NCBI GenBank assembly: GCA_054601695.1
Contig: BAAHQB010000037.1
Span: 434,001 to 498,000, forward strand
DNA length: 64,000 nt
Origin: Amorphochlora amoebiformis
Taxonomy: Eukaryota; Cercozoa; Chlorarachniophyceae
Reading direction: 5' to 3'
Under the pieces are notes generated by a model. The model had not been told where the DNA came from. It saw nothing but the letters and a program-made list of their open reading frames with translations, and ran no database searches. Positions 1-64,000 of the stretch are shown in pieces. The position numbers and the translations under genes were made by a program. Numbering within the stretch: the stretch's first letter is position 1; every line of letters begins with the position of its first letter.

Positions 1-268
1 TAAAAAAACAATAGTTGTTATTGGTTATATTAGTACTATTTGTTATTATTACTATTGTTCTTGTTATGATTAAAAAAAAAAGAAATTATCATTATTATTA
101 TATATGTATATCTACGTGTGTATATATGTGTGCAAACACACATTATAAGTGTATATAGTTACAGTTACACTATTCTATACTACACATGTATACGTCCTAC
201 ACATGCGTCTAATGTACACATATGAAATACTTACACACATGTAAAACGCAAACTGACAATGTTTTCAG

Positions 269-13360
<13,092 letters not shown>

Positions 13361-13788
13361 ATTAAAACCTGCCGGGACTACAAACTCGCCGCAGACCGAA
13401 TGCATATGCCAAAGCTATCCAAATTTTCAATTCATGAGCGCGCTGCCACTTTGCGGCTCTGATACGTCACATACTCGTCATAATGACTAGAATGATAATT
13501 CATAGTATACATAGGTATCGAACAGTCGATTGTCATGATAACAATTGGGGTAAATAGCTCACGATCCGGCCTGGTGCCCGGACAACTACTAAATTTGCAA
13601 TTGCATGCAATTCCCGTCGCTCGACCCTCCGGCGATATCACTCAGGCTACGTATTAACTAGAATTCTTATCGCGGCGGCTATTTATTGATGTATAATACA
13701 ACGTTGGCGACTATTGATATACAATGTTATACTATATATATCATAATGTATATAATTGTTATTATATTATAATATATATATTATATAT

Positions 13789-13828
<40 letters not shown>

Positions 13829-14242
13829 CAATATATACATATATATATATATGTACAATATCAACATATATATATATATATATAAACAATATACTGTATA
13901 CATTATTTACTATGATAATATTATATATAGAAAAATGAAAAAATATATGAGGCGTAGGCTATGACATAGCTATGCGCAGCTATTCATGCGCATGCTATGT
14001 AATGCATATAGCCAGATAAGCACATGTATATACACCGCATCTATATATATGCATACACACCGTACCTACATACGTACCAGACGCGCCACATCGGTACGTG
14101 CGTATATCACTATATGTATTGTATGTATACGAATTGGATACATAGTAGTTATGCATACGCATGCCATAGTATGTACTACTACACACATCTACACTACGGC
14201 TATACAGATACGCACAGTACCTGTCACTGTACTAAGCGCTTG

Positions 14243-14266
14243 GTACGTATACGTGCGTATACGTAC
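14243..14266. repeat. Perfect 24-bp inverted repeat
   Basis: GTACGTATACG and CGTATACGTAC are perfect inverted arms of 11 bp with a TG spacer. It sits in the intergenic region between two convergent genes. Confidence 0.9.
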
Positions 14267-14310
14267 TCCAATGCTACAAGGTAGTCGTAGTCATTACGCA
14301 GTAATTACCA

Positions 14311-14368
14311 CGTACGTATCTACGTACGTATCTACGTACGTATCTATGTACGTATCTACGTACGTATG
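14311..14368. repeat. 12-bp tandem repeat CGTACGTATCTA, about five copies
   Basis: Copies start at 14311, 14323, 14335, 14347 and 14359. One copy has a C-to-T change and the last is partial. Each unit contains the palindrome TACGTA, which is CpG-bearing and unlike the surrounding (TA)n. Confidence 0.92.
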
Positions 14369-14607
14369 GGCCGTTCGTCCGGTGTATGTACGTATACCGT
14401 ATACGTACAAGTCTGACTTAAGTTCCGTGCAATTTAGTAGACTGACTAGTGCAAGCAAATACTACAAATAGCATAAAACATTGTCTACCTAGTGTACACT
14501 GGCAGTCGAACTTCTTAGTGAAAAAACTTATGACGCGTTGAATTTAAATTGTGCGCTTGGATGTTTTCGTCAAGAGAAGTATATATATATATATATATAT
14601 ATTTTTT

Positions 14608-14708
<101 letters not shown>

Positions 14709-14954
14709 TACATATACACGTATATGTTTTATATCATCACTACTACGTGTATCAGTGAGCTGTCTTAAAGAGTGTGTGTATCACGATATATATGGATGTA
14801 AAATATATACATAAAACACTTACAATAATACAGATATCTATATATATATATATATATATAGTATATATAGTTAGTACCAGACACATTTATTGCAACCAGT
14901 GAAACTTATCTTAGTAAATATCCGTGAGGCTCTGCCATGGGGTACGTGCGTAAA

Positions 14955-15131
14955 CTATTTCATTCCCTGTTGTCTTAACCTCTCAGCTTGCATCGCACGA
15001 AGCCTTCTGTTCTCCTCCTCGATCTCTTTATTCTTTTGTGCGCTATCAAAATCAGATACAAAAGTGTGCTTGTTTGTCGGTAGCGAGGGACTATGTTCAC
15101 ATGTATGAAATATGTCCATAGATACATATTA

Positions 15132-15169
<38 letters not shown>

Positions 15170-15230
15170 CATACATATATTATATATACACATACATATA
15201 TATATATATATGTATTTACACATATATATT

Positions 15231-15276
<46 letters not shown>

Positions 15277-15303
15277 ATACATATATGGGTGGTGTAAGTG
15301 TAA

Positions 15304-15339
<36 letters not shown>

Positions 15340-15444
15340 GTACGTATTGGGGTGTATGTGTACATAATACACACCCAAACTCAAATATATATATATATAT
15401 ATGTGTGTGTGTATATATATGTACATATGTTTTATTATATTTAT

Positions 15445-15488
<44 letters not shown>

Positions 15489-15508
15489 ATATATGTGTAC
15501 ATATATAC

Positions 15509-15566
<58 letters not shown>

Positions 15567-15656
15567 ATTTGTATTTGTTATAGTTTCATAAATACATACA
15601 TTACAGATATGTATGTACAATGTATAACTATGTATATACCCATGTGTAATTGTAAA

Positions 15657-15697
<41 letters not shown>

Positions 15698-15935
15698 ATA
15701 TATACATATATATGTACATGTCTTACATACATACATATATTTATATATACACATATATATATGCCTTATATACATACATATAGCTATATATGTATATATA
15801 TGTCTGTACATATTTAGGATATATATCTATATATTTGTACATATATTATACATAATATATAATGTATGTATAAATCTATATACATATGTGTACGTACATA
15901 CATATTATATTTGTATACGCGTAACTGTAATAGTA

Positions 15936-15990
<55 letters not shown>

Positions 15991-16100
15991 TATGCTTATG
16001 CATGTCTTATTAAACTTCTACATGTTGGTATAGATATATATGCATTGTATTAATGTTATATTGTATATATTAATTACATAAATGTATTACATAAGATATT

Positions 16101-16138
<38 letters not shown>

Positions 16139-16170
16139 TTATAAGAATACTCATACATAAACATATTATA

Positions 16171-16229
<59 letters not shown>

Positions 16230-16283
16230 ATAATATATATACACATACATATATATACATATACATATTAATATACACATATA

Positions 16284-16317
<34 letters not shown>

Positions 16318-16886
16318 GCACCCACACACATATAATATATATATATATTATATATATATAGGTGTATTATATATGCATACACACATATACGTAGAAATTG
16401 TATATACATATATATGTATGTATATATGTAAAGATTTATATGTATATACATGTATCTGTATGTATATACATAAAGATTTACATGTATACACTGAATATGT
16501 ACGTATGTGTATTATACAATGTATATATATATATATATGTATATATATATTGTATTTATATAGATATATATATATATATATATAGATAAATATGTAAAAT
16601 ATATATACACATATATATATAAATCTTTACGTTACAATATATATGTATATTATACAATATATATATAGATATATATATATATATATATGTACATATATAT
16701 ATTGTATTTATATATATATATAGATAAATATGTAAAATATATATAATACACATATATATACATGTGCGTGCGTGTGTATAGATCTTATTCATACTACATG
16801 TACTTTTGGATTTACACGCACCAATGTACATAATATACGGTACAACTTATATGTTATAAATTTCCATGCATGTATATATACATATA

Positions 16887-16918
<32 letters not shown>

Positions 16919-16946
16919 ACATATATATTTAATATATATATAAATA

Positions 16947-16993
<47 letters not shown>

Positions 16994-17144
16994 TATATAT
17001 ATTGTATATATATGTAAATATTATACGTATATATACATACATATATATATATATATATATATTACATGCAGTTTTAAATTTATATATAGTACACACATAT
17101 GTGTACATAACAAACTATTTAACCTGTATTTTTATATATTTACA

Positions 17145-17198
<54 letters not shown>

Positions 17199-17339
17199 GT
17201 AAACCTATATAATATATACTTATAAGTATACACATAAATGTTATGTATGTATGTATATATATATATATATATATATATTAATGTGAACATAAATAATATA
17301 TATACATATTATATATATACATAAATATATATATACATA

Positions 17340-17381
<42 letters not shown>

Positions 17382-19529
17382 CATATATATATATATTTAT
17401 ATTTATATTTATATATTTATATCTATGTATCTCTAAATAAATATATATATATAATGATATATACATATTTATATATATAAAATATATATATATACATATA
17501 TGTGTATTTATATATATATATATATATATATGCATAAATTTATGTGTGTACATATATATTCGTTTATAATATATACAGTATATCTACAACCTCTATCTAT
17601 ATATTTATATACGTATTTAAAACATATAAACGTATGTTAAACATATGTAGCTCATGTGCCCCAAGAACATACAGATGTGAAACCATGATACCGTTCTCGC
17701 TTCATCTTAGCTAGCAGTCTTTTCTTCGCTCTCTTGGCTTCCTTTTCTTGCTTCTTCTTTAGAGCAGCGGCGTTCTAACAAATTCCCTTGTAAGCAATAA
17801 ACGCATTCTGGGTTACCAAGGATTCTTGCTTCACCTTCAATTTCTGCCACTCGTTTTGCTCTGATAAGTGTAGTTGGGCCTTTCCAATTTCCTTTCTATT
17901 CCTTTCCCTCTGCTTAGCAAGCTGGAGTAATTGCGTTTTCAGTAAGAAAAAGGTGAGGGCAGTGTGTGTGTGTGTGACGTTTAAGAATGCGAATGCGAAA
18001 GCATACACATGCGGAGGATTGGTGGTTGACCAGAAGTGAAGCAAGTGGAATGTCCAGTTTGTTAATAAAGCTTCAGTGGATAACCTCTCGGGCCTTCTTT
18101 TCTCTCTCCTTCACGGCGTACGCGTGCTTCTCTTCAAGGGTCATTTGAGCGAAGTTGGATGGTTTCTTGCTTTTCTGCGATTTGCGAGATATGTTAGACC
18201 TGATGCACATCATTCAAGAACAAACCTTCTTTTTGGGAGCCTCCCCAGCATAAGATTTTCCAGCCTTGAGACGTGAAATTATGTCCTTCATGCCTTCATC
18301 CACTTCAACAGCTGGCCCCTCACCAGCGGGGTTATTTTTCTGCAGGTACCTCTCATCTCAGAATGTGAAATAATACATGTGAATATCACACCTTATCGAC
18401 ATGAGACTTCCCAGAGATGAGCTTTGAGAGGATGTCATTCATTTCGGCGGCGCTCTTTTTGGGAGGAGCGCTCTCATTCTGAGTTAGCAATGGTGACCGG
18501 ATTGAAAAATTCAATGGTGTAGAGTAGAACCTCTTCCACATCCATATCATTTTTTGCCTCCTCAGCTTTGGGCGTCGCGCCAATCTCCAATCCGGTTTTC
18601 GTCTCCTCAGACGCCTCTGGTTTTGATGCCGAAGCCTGAGACTCCATTGGAGCAGGATCTACTTCCTGCTTGACTGCCTCCTGTTCCGCTTGGTTTCGAT
18701 CTTCCTCTTCCGCTCGCTTTCGATCTTCCTCTTCCTTTCTCTTGGCAGCCTCGGCTGCCTCGGCTGCTCGCCTGAGGTACGGCGTGAGTGCTCGTTAACC
18801 AGGTAGTCGTAATATCCCACCTGGCATCCCTTTCCTTTTTTTTCTTATCTGCGACCTCCTCAAGTCTCTTTTGCTGAACACAGAAACATCGTGAATATCC
18901 ACGTGATTCATGATGGGTTCTACCTCTCTCTCCCACTCTAACGCATCCCTTTCTTTCTGAGTCAAACCATCTCCAATCGAGCTGCCAGGTGTCTCAGAAC
19001 TCCGCGTTACAACCTGTGGAACGCTAAGTTGTCCGTGGTACAGGTTTATGTATCTGAATGACCTTTTCGATTGCCCGGATGATATTTGCGATCTTTTCAA
19101 CGCTTGCGTCTCCGGGAAGTATATACCTAACGATGTATCAAAATGTCTCCTGGACCTTGAGAGGTTTTAGTTGTTGGTTACTTGGTTCCCTCTTTGACAA
19201 ACCCAGCATGCTCGATAATGTAAATTGGAGCCAAATTCTCGGCTGTTGCGTGGAGGAGAGTTAAAAACAGCAGATTTCCACGAAAAAACGAAGCACCTGC
19301 CAGCTTAGGCATTAACTTTGCTGCGTTCAGCTTTCTAAACTTGGCCTGGGTGACATATAAGCAACCATCGACCCTAACAGCAGTGATTGTGGGAAGGTCG
19401 ACAAACCTCGCCCGGGTTGGAGACAGTATTACTCAAAATTCTCTTCAGAATTTTGATGGACGTCTTTCCCTTTGCACTTGACTGTAAAGGAACCAAGTTC
19501 TCCAGGCAAATAGCCAGGGGAATCGACAT
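14955..19529 (-). CDS. PUB-domain coiled-coil protein, probable p97/VCP adaptor
   Basis: Thirteen exons give 415 residues plus stop: 19407-19529, 19297-19345, 19182-19242, 19063-19126, 18924-19013, 18821-18873, 18531-18771, 18392-18478, 18226-18339, 18085-18174, 17817-17921, 17692-17774, 14955-15042. All junctions are GT-AG and keep frame. Residues ~15-97 match a PUB (PUG) domain: [59 protein letters not shown] domains bind the C-terminal tail of p97/VCP. Next come a charged helix, an acidic Ala/Glu linker, two related motifs ([13 protein letters not shown] at ~240 and [13 protein letters not shown] at ~273) and a Lys/Glu/Arg/Gln coiled coil to the end (LRQQGMK). No UBX or thioredoxin domain is present, unlike UBXN6. 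The p97 role is inferred from the domain alone. The gene is head-to-head with the ABC transporter. Confidence 0.85.
15043..17691 (-). other. Last intron of the PUB gene, 2.6 kb of (TA)n
   Basis: It separates the two final coding exons. It is almost wholly (TA)n with TATG/TACA variants and short (GT)n runs. The other introns of this gene are 42-163 bp. Nothing else is seen inside it. Confidence 0.85.
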
Positions 19530-19749
19530 AGCGGAGAAGACACGAGAGTAGCAGAGATTGTGTTGGGACAAAGGTAGGACGTTGTCCAATCCCGGGTTTC
19601 TGGGTGTTGTAGATTGCCCCGGATCACCTGGGATCTCCTGGGATTTCTCAACAAACACTACCGACACTATCGGGTATCACCGAGAAAGCTATCCCGGAAC
19701 CCATCGCCTTTCCTTCACCTCCTTCACTCCACAAATACGAAAGGGCACT
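19530..19749. promoter_or_regulatory. Bidirectional promoter region, PUB gene and ABC transporter
   Basis: 220 bp between divergent start codons (19529 on -, 19750 on +). The sequence is GC-richer than its surroundings, without (TA)n, and has repeated CCTGGGAT words near 19627-19640. No TATA box was recognised. It must hold both 5' UTRs and both promoters. Confidence 0.65.
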
Positions 19750-20544
19750 ATGGGAAGACGAGGGGGCCGTGGTGGCAGATACATGAACCTTCAATACGAG
19801 GAAAAGTTCCTGGACAAGGAGAATGAGAATAAAAAGACCGTTTATCGGTGGCGCAAGATGCTCGTGGTCGTCTTGCTCGATCTCAGTACCCTGTTTGTCT
19901 TCTACGGACTTTTTGCATCCTTCGATATCGGCAAGAGCTTCAAGAACTTTTCTTTTTTTTCAAAACTCGTGGATGTCGTCCTTTTATCGTGGCTTCGCTG
20001 CATCGAGCTGGTTTGTTTGATGATCAAGCCGCGGTTGGAAACCTTCTCAGCATGGGTGGTCGGCGTGAGTCTTTTACTGGTAATCGCCAAGACAATCCTG
20101 TGGGAGGACTGGACAAGACTTTTTGGTTCATGCATCATAATATCGCAATTGGTGGTAGTTGTGACGGAGCTCATGCTTGCGAGGAATTATTCCTACAAGG
20201 TAGCTTTAAGGCTGGCATATCGCTTTGCTCTCACAGCTGCTGTTTCAGGTCACATTAGTCGACGGACCCGATGCGGAGAGGTCTAACCCTAATGAAAAGG
20301 AGTTTTCATCTTGGAACTTGATCAAGGTGAAAAATAGACAAATCGTGTAATATCAGGGATTTTTGACTGTATGCTTGAAAGGTGCTCGGACCATATTTCT
20401 GGCCAACCGGCTTGTGCAACCGCATAAGAGTGGCAGTGACTTGGCTTTGTGTCGGTGCGTCTAAGGGATCAAACATCATGGCACCACTCTTCCTCGGGAA
20501 GGTACCACTCGAGATTTTTTCTAGAAATAAGTAAGCAAACACTG

Positions 20545-20591
<47 letters not shown>

Positions 20592-20595
20592 TGTA

Positions 20596-20626
<31 letters not shown>

Positions 20627-20773
20627 TATGTATCGCAGAAGTATATCTCATTATAGACTCATTTAGAAGTACATCATCTAAATGCATATGTGATTTAGAT
20701 ACATACATATACATATGTATATATATAGTATCATTATTTACTCATTTAAATACACATCATCTAATTACATATG

Positions 20774-20805
<32 letters not shown>

Positions 20806-20929
20806 CATATATATATATATATGTATATATATAATAGAATATAAATATATATATATATACATGTACACATATATATATTATGTAATATATATTTGTATAT
20901 ATAATGCATATATATACTTGTAATGCATA

Positions 20930-20960
<31 letters not shown>

Positions 20961-22394
20961 ATATGTTTATATTTTTTACAAAGACATATTTTTTCAAAAT
21001 ATATCATATATTTAAATCAAACATATATGTATAGATATCTAGGTGTGGATGCATTACTTAAACTACAAAAAATCATACTGTACTGTGCATGTATATATTA
21101 GAATATAATAATATATATATATATATATATATACTATAATAATGATTTTTAATGTATATGTATATTCGTACATTTATGTTCATTTTAAAATACATACCTA
21201 TATTTGTACTATGTATCCCACCATTCATAACGTGTGACGCTAACTTTGTCCTATTTACCCAGGCAGTGAACGACCTCAGAAACGGACAAGTGGATTACTT
21301 TTCAATCTGCATGTACGCAGGCCTCGGCTTCTGCAACGTCTTCTTCAAGCAGCTGCAAAACATCATCTACCTGGGCGTCAAGCAAACAGCTTATGCGCAG
21401 ATATCGCAGAACACATTTGCACATCTGCACGGGCTGTCGCTTGAGTGGCATCTCAAGAAGAAAATGGGGAACGTGTTGCGAAGCATGGATCGCGGAGTTA
21501 ACAGCGCCAACACTGTTGTGACATATCTCTTCCTCTACCTGGTGCCGTCCGGAGTGGAGTGTTTGACTGTCTTCATCATCTTCTACATCAAGTACGACGA
21601 ACCGGCGCTCGCTGTGATTGCCTTCCTCGGACTCTCGGCCTACGCGTTGTCTACCGTTTCGATAACTCTCTGGCGTAAGAAGTTTCGCCGCGCGACCAAC
21701 AAGCACGACAACGCCCTCCACGACAAAGCCACCGACAGCCTAATGAACTTTGAGACTGTCAAGTACTTCACCAACGAGCAATACGAGATCGAGGACTTTG
21801 CAGAATCGGTCAAGCAGTACATCAAGTATGATGTCTCGACGCAGGCTTCGCTTGGAATGCTCAATATAATTCAGCAGTTCTTCATCGACGTCACCCTTGC
21901 TTCAATATTGTGTCTATCAGCTTATCGAGTCGCCCACGACGAAATGAGCGTTGGTAAAACAAAAAAAAACAAAAACTGTACTTGCTTGTTAACTGTAAAT
22001 CATCGCGTCAACCCCAACTAAGCATTCCTCTTGATCTTCGCCAATTTCCTTTTCAAATTCCACACCAACTGTATATCAGTGATATTATGTAAGCATGCAT
22101 ATTCCACACTCTATATTATGTATGTGTATTTGTATATGTATGTATATATATATATATATATATAAATATATATATGTTTCTTATTTATGTATTTGTTGTA
22201 TGTATTCATGTAGTATTCTTATTATAATTTTGATGGATCATACACGCATTTTATGTCAAATATGTTCACATGTATTCTAGATATATGTACAAATATATAC
22301 ATGGTATGTACGTGTGTGCATATGTTATCCATTTGAATATTTAACGTACAAACATTTAAATATAAATAATATTACACATATATTATATATATAC

Positions 22395-22427
<33 letters not shown>

Positions 22428-23801
22428 ATATATTGTACACATAGGTGCATGATATGTATAAATAAATGTATACGTATATGTATACATATATATATATATG
22501 TATAATTTTATATGTATAATTTTACATGTATAATTTTACATGTATAATTTTATGTATAGATTATATGTATATGATATAATAATGTAAACATTTGTATGTA
22601 TATAACATACGTATATAAATACGCAATATAGAAATATATATATATATACTACATATATCCACATAATATATGTGCATACATATATTTGTAAACAATATTT
22701 ATATATTATGCATGTGTTCAAACATATGTACACATGCACGAATCACTAGAACAATTGCTAACTGTTTTCATTATTTCAGGTGATTTCGTAGCGATCAACG
22801 TCTATATCATACAGCTCTTCGCGCCGCTTTCCTTCCTCGGCACGATCTACAACGCGATTATTCAGGCTTTTATCGACATGACCAACCTCAGCCAGCTTCT
22901 AGCACTAGAGCCTGACGTTAAGGATGTTCCTGGAGCCACAAAACTGCAATCAGACCCCGCAGGATGTGAGATCAAATTCCAAGATGTCAGATTCCACTAT
23001 CCCTCGTTGCCCGACACTACCGGGCTTCAGGGCGTCTCGTTCACCGTCAAGCGAGGTACTACCACCGCGATCGTCGGGCCTACAGGAGCTGGCAAAAGTA
23101 CAATCGGTAGACTTCTCTTCCGATTTTACGACCTTAAGTCAGGACAGATCATGATCGACGGCCAAGACATTTCCAAGGTTAGGCAGCATAGCTTACGCAG
23201 GACCATCGGTGTTGTGCCTCAAGATACCGTCATGTTTAACAAGTCGGTGTACCACAATATTCACTACGGAAACCTTACCAAGACCATGGAGGATGTTAAA
23301 GAGGCGTGCAAGGCGGCGCAAATCTACAACTTCATCACAAACCTCCCCGAGAAGTGGGAGACAAAGGTAGGAGAACGCGGCCTCAAACTCTCCGGTGGTG
23401 AGAAGCAGCGTGTAGCAATTGCCCGATGCCTACTCAAGGACCCTCCGATAGTTCTCCTCGACGAGGCAACCTCGTCTCTCGATAGCGTCACAGAGCAGAA
23501 TGTCCAGAAAGCCTTGATGAGGTTAGGCAAGAACAGGACTTGCATTGTCATCGCTCACCGGCTATCTACGATCGCCCATGCTGAGCAGATTATAGTCTTG
23601 AAAAAGGGAAGAATAGTCGAACGCGGGACTCATGAGGAGCTAATGAAGGTGGAGGGAGAATATCACAAGCTATGGCACACGCAAGTGCAAAAAATGGAGT
23701 ACCAGGACGACTTCAAACAGCGTGTAGTGGAGAATATCGAAGACTCGAAGATCGAAGATTCAAATGTCCACGGTCACGGTCACGCTAGTCATCATTCTTA
23801 A
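19750..23801 (+). CDS. ABCB6/HMT1-type half ABC transporter
   Basis: Five exons (19750-20199, 20249-20326, 20382-20501, 21263-21953, 22780-23801) encode 786 residues. Residues 1-150 contain about four hydrophobic segments, the extra N-terminal membrane domain (TMD0) typical of ABCB6/HMT1. Residues ~200-490 form the six-helix ABC membrane domain ([30 protein letters not shown]). The nucleotide-binding domain has Walker [10 protein letters not shown] (~547), Q-loop VVPQD, signature LSGGEKQ (~650), Walker [10 protein letters not shown] and H-loop IAHRLST. All catalytic motifs look intact. The tail [10 protein letters not shown] is His-rich, as in HMT-1-type heavy-metal transporters. Family members dimerise in vacuolar, lysosomal or mitochondrial membranes and move porphyrin, glutathione or phytochelatin conjugates; the substrate here is unknown. 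The first ATG precedes GRRGGRGG; an upstream in-frame ATG lies in the shared promoter and was not used. Confidence 0.93.
20502..21262 (+). other. (TA)n-rich intron 3 of the ABC transporter
   Basis: 761 bp, mostly (TA)n, with two copies of an ACATCATCTAA-type segment near 20668 and 20755. It separates exons within the first part of the membrane domain. Introns 1 and 2 of the same gene are only 49 and 55 bp. Intron 4 (21954-22779, 826 bp) is similar (TA)n and TATG sequence. Confidence 0.8.
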
Positions 23802-24243
23802 AATTTGAACTCGGCGCTAGATCTAGTAGATATCACTGAGTCACTATTTAAAATCTAGAAAATTTATTTTTTTTGGAATAATCAATGGCGTAACTTTTCA
23901 TGCATCGGTATTGTACTCGACAGGGTAATTATCTAGATTATAGTAGTTGTTATGGGCAGACCAGTGGGCTAATTCCTACTAGTCCTATGTGCCTACCGGC
24001 CAATTCCATGTTTGTATTCAACAATTTCAACCCCTAGGCCGGATTATGCAAGTGTAAATATAGCATATCTAGATCATGTGACGATCAGATGATATGATAC
24101 TAGTATTCCGGATATACTAGTATAAATAATATTCAGAATGATCATACGATACTGATATTGAGTCGAAAAACGTTTAGGCTATTTTACATTCTAACTAATA
24201 TCTCATGTGACAAATTACCATGTCTAGCCGCAAGTCCATTTTG
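23802..24243. other. Convergent intergenic spacer
   Basis: 442 bp between the stop of the ABC transporter (+) and the stop of the Rad5-like gene (-). It is complex sequence without long (TA)n, with repeated ACTAGT and ATGATAC words. It should contain both 3' UTRs and polyadenylation sites, but no certain signal was identified. Confidence 0.6.
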
Positions 24244-54459
<30,216 letters not shown>

Positions 54460-54825
54460 GATCGGGAACCCCAGAAAGCGCCAGTTCGATTGACCAGTCC
54501 TAAAGTTTCAACGGTAATGGTTATGGGACGAAGAGTTTTGAATATTGACAGCAGAAAATCAGAGAATGTGTGTTATAGTGTCTGTAGACCCGTTCTTACT
54601 GCAGTCGAGCGGTGATGGTAGAAGGATGCCCAAAGCCAGGCGAGAACCTCCTCAGCAGCCTTTCGACGGGCACGATACCGAAGTTTTAAAAAGAATTTGT
54701 CACTTGGAGACGAAGCCGAATTAATCTTGCCCTTAATTTATTAGAATTCCGGCACCGAAAATCTCCTGTAGAACACGTGTCTGTGTCACTCATCGTGACT
54801 CGATTCGACACCGAACCGACGTGTT
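54460..54825. promoter_or_regulatory. Bidirectional promoter region, Rad5-like gene and MCC beta
   Basis: 366 bp between divergent start codons (54459 on -, 54826 on +). It is GC-balanced, free of (TA)n, with CpG-rich words towards the MCC side. It must contain both 5' UTRs. No core promoter motif was recognised with confidence. Confidence 0.65.
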
Positions 54826-63937
<9,112 letters not shown>

Positions 63938-64000
63938 GTATCTCAAGACATAATATGTGCACTCATATCCAAACATATATACAACTAAAAATATATACAC

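Noticed and set aside
14955-19529. Formin reading of the PUB gene (autoregulatory-domain-like [13 protein letters not shown] plus coiled coil)
   Set aside because: No FH2 core could be assembled; the exon chain from 19529 to 19063 fits a PUB domain residue by residue with correct phases.
19558-19749. In-frame upstream ATG extending the ABC transporter by ~64 residues
   Set aside because: The extension lies in the shared promoter, is rich in Pro/Gly/Ser/Thr with no homology, and would leave almost no room for the PUB gene promoter.

Overview
This is nuclear DNA of an intron-rich eukaryote, probably a protist of uncertain lineage. Evidence: five spliceosomal genes with GT-AG introns (two apparent GC-AG), the standard code, TTAGGG-type telomere-like arrays, a Ty1/copia retrotransposon, and introns filled with (TA)n microsatellite. 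Most raw open frames in the window are (TA)n read as Ile/Tyr repeats and are not genes. I rebuilt the genes by hand from islands of complex sequence, requiring splice sites, reading phase and, where possible, family motifs to agree at every junction.

Layout: (1) 269-13360, + strand: 3' part of an unidentified gene, ten exons, stop at 13360. One intron holds a copia element (3433-7089, antisense) and another holds telomere-like modules (10788-12213). (2) 14955-19529, - strand: 13-exon gene for a 415-residue PUB-domain coiled-coil protein. (3) 19750-23801, + strand: five-exon ABCB6/HMT1-type ABC transporter, 786 residues, His-rich tail. (4) 24244-54459, - strand: about 48 tiny exons over 30 kb for a Rad5/HLTF-like SNF2 ATPase with a RING inserted between the helicase lobes, about 1051 residues. 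(5) 54826 to beyond the right edge, + strand: methylcrotonoyl-CoA carboxylase beta subunit, 18 exons seen. Genes 2/3 and 4/5 are head-to-head pairs with short shared promoters (220 and 366 bp); genes 1/2 and 3/4 converge.

The genes do not form one pathway: a probable p97 adaptor, an organelle or vacuole transporter, a DNA-damage-tolerance ATPase/ubiquitin ligase and leucine catabolism. The novelty lies in the non-coding part. Long introns are almost pure (TA)n, next to ~50-bp introns. All three LTR-element insertions sit in (TA)n. Telomere-like repeats of several registers (TTAGGG, CCCCAA, CCTAA) lie inside introns. Tandem duplications have copied a splice donor and a splice acceptor.
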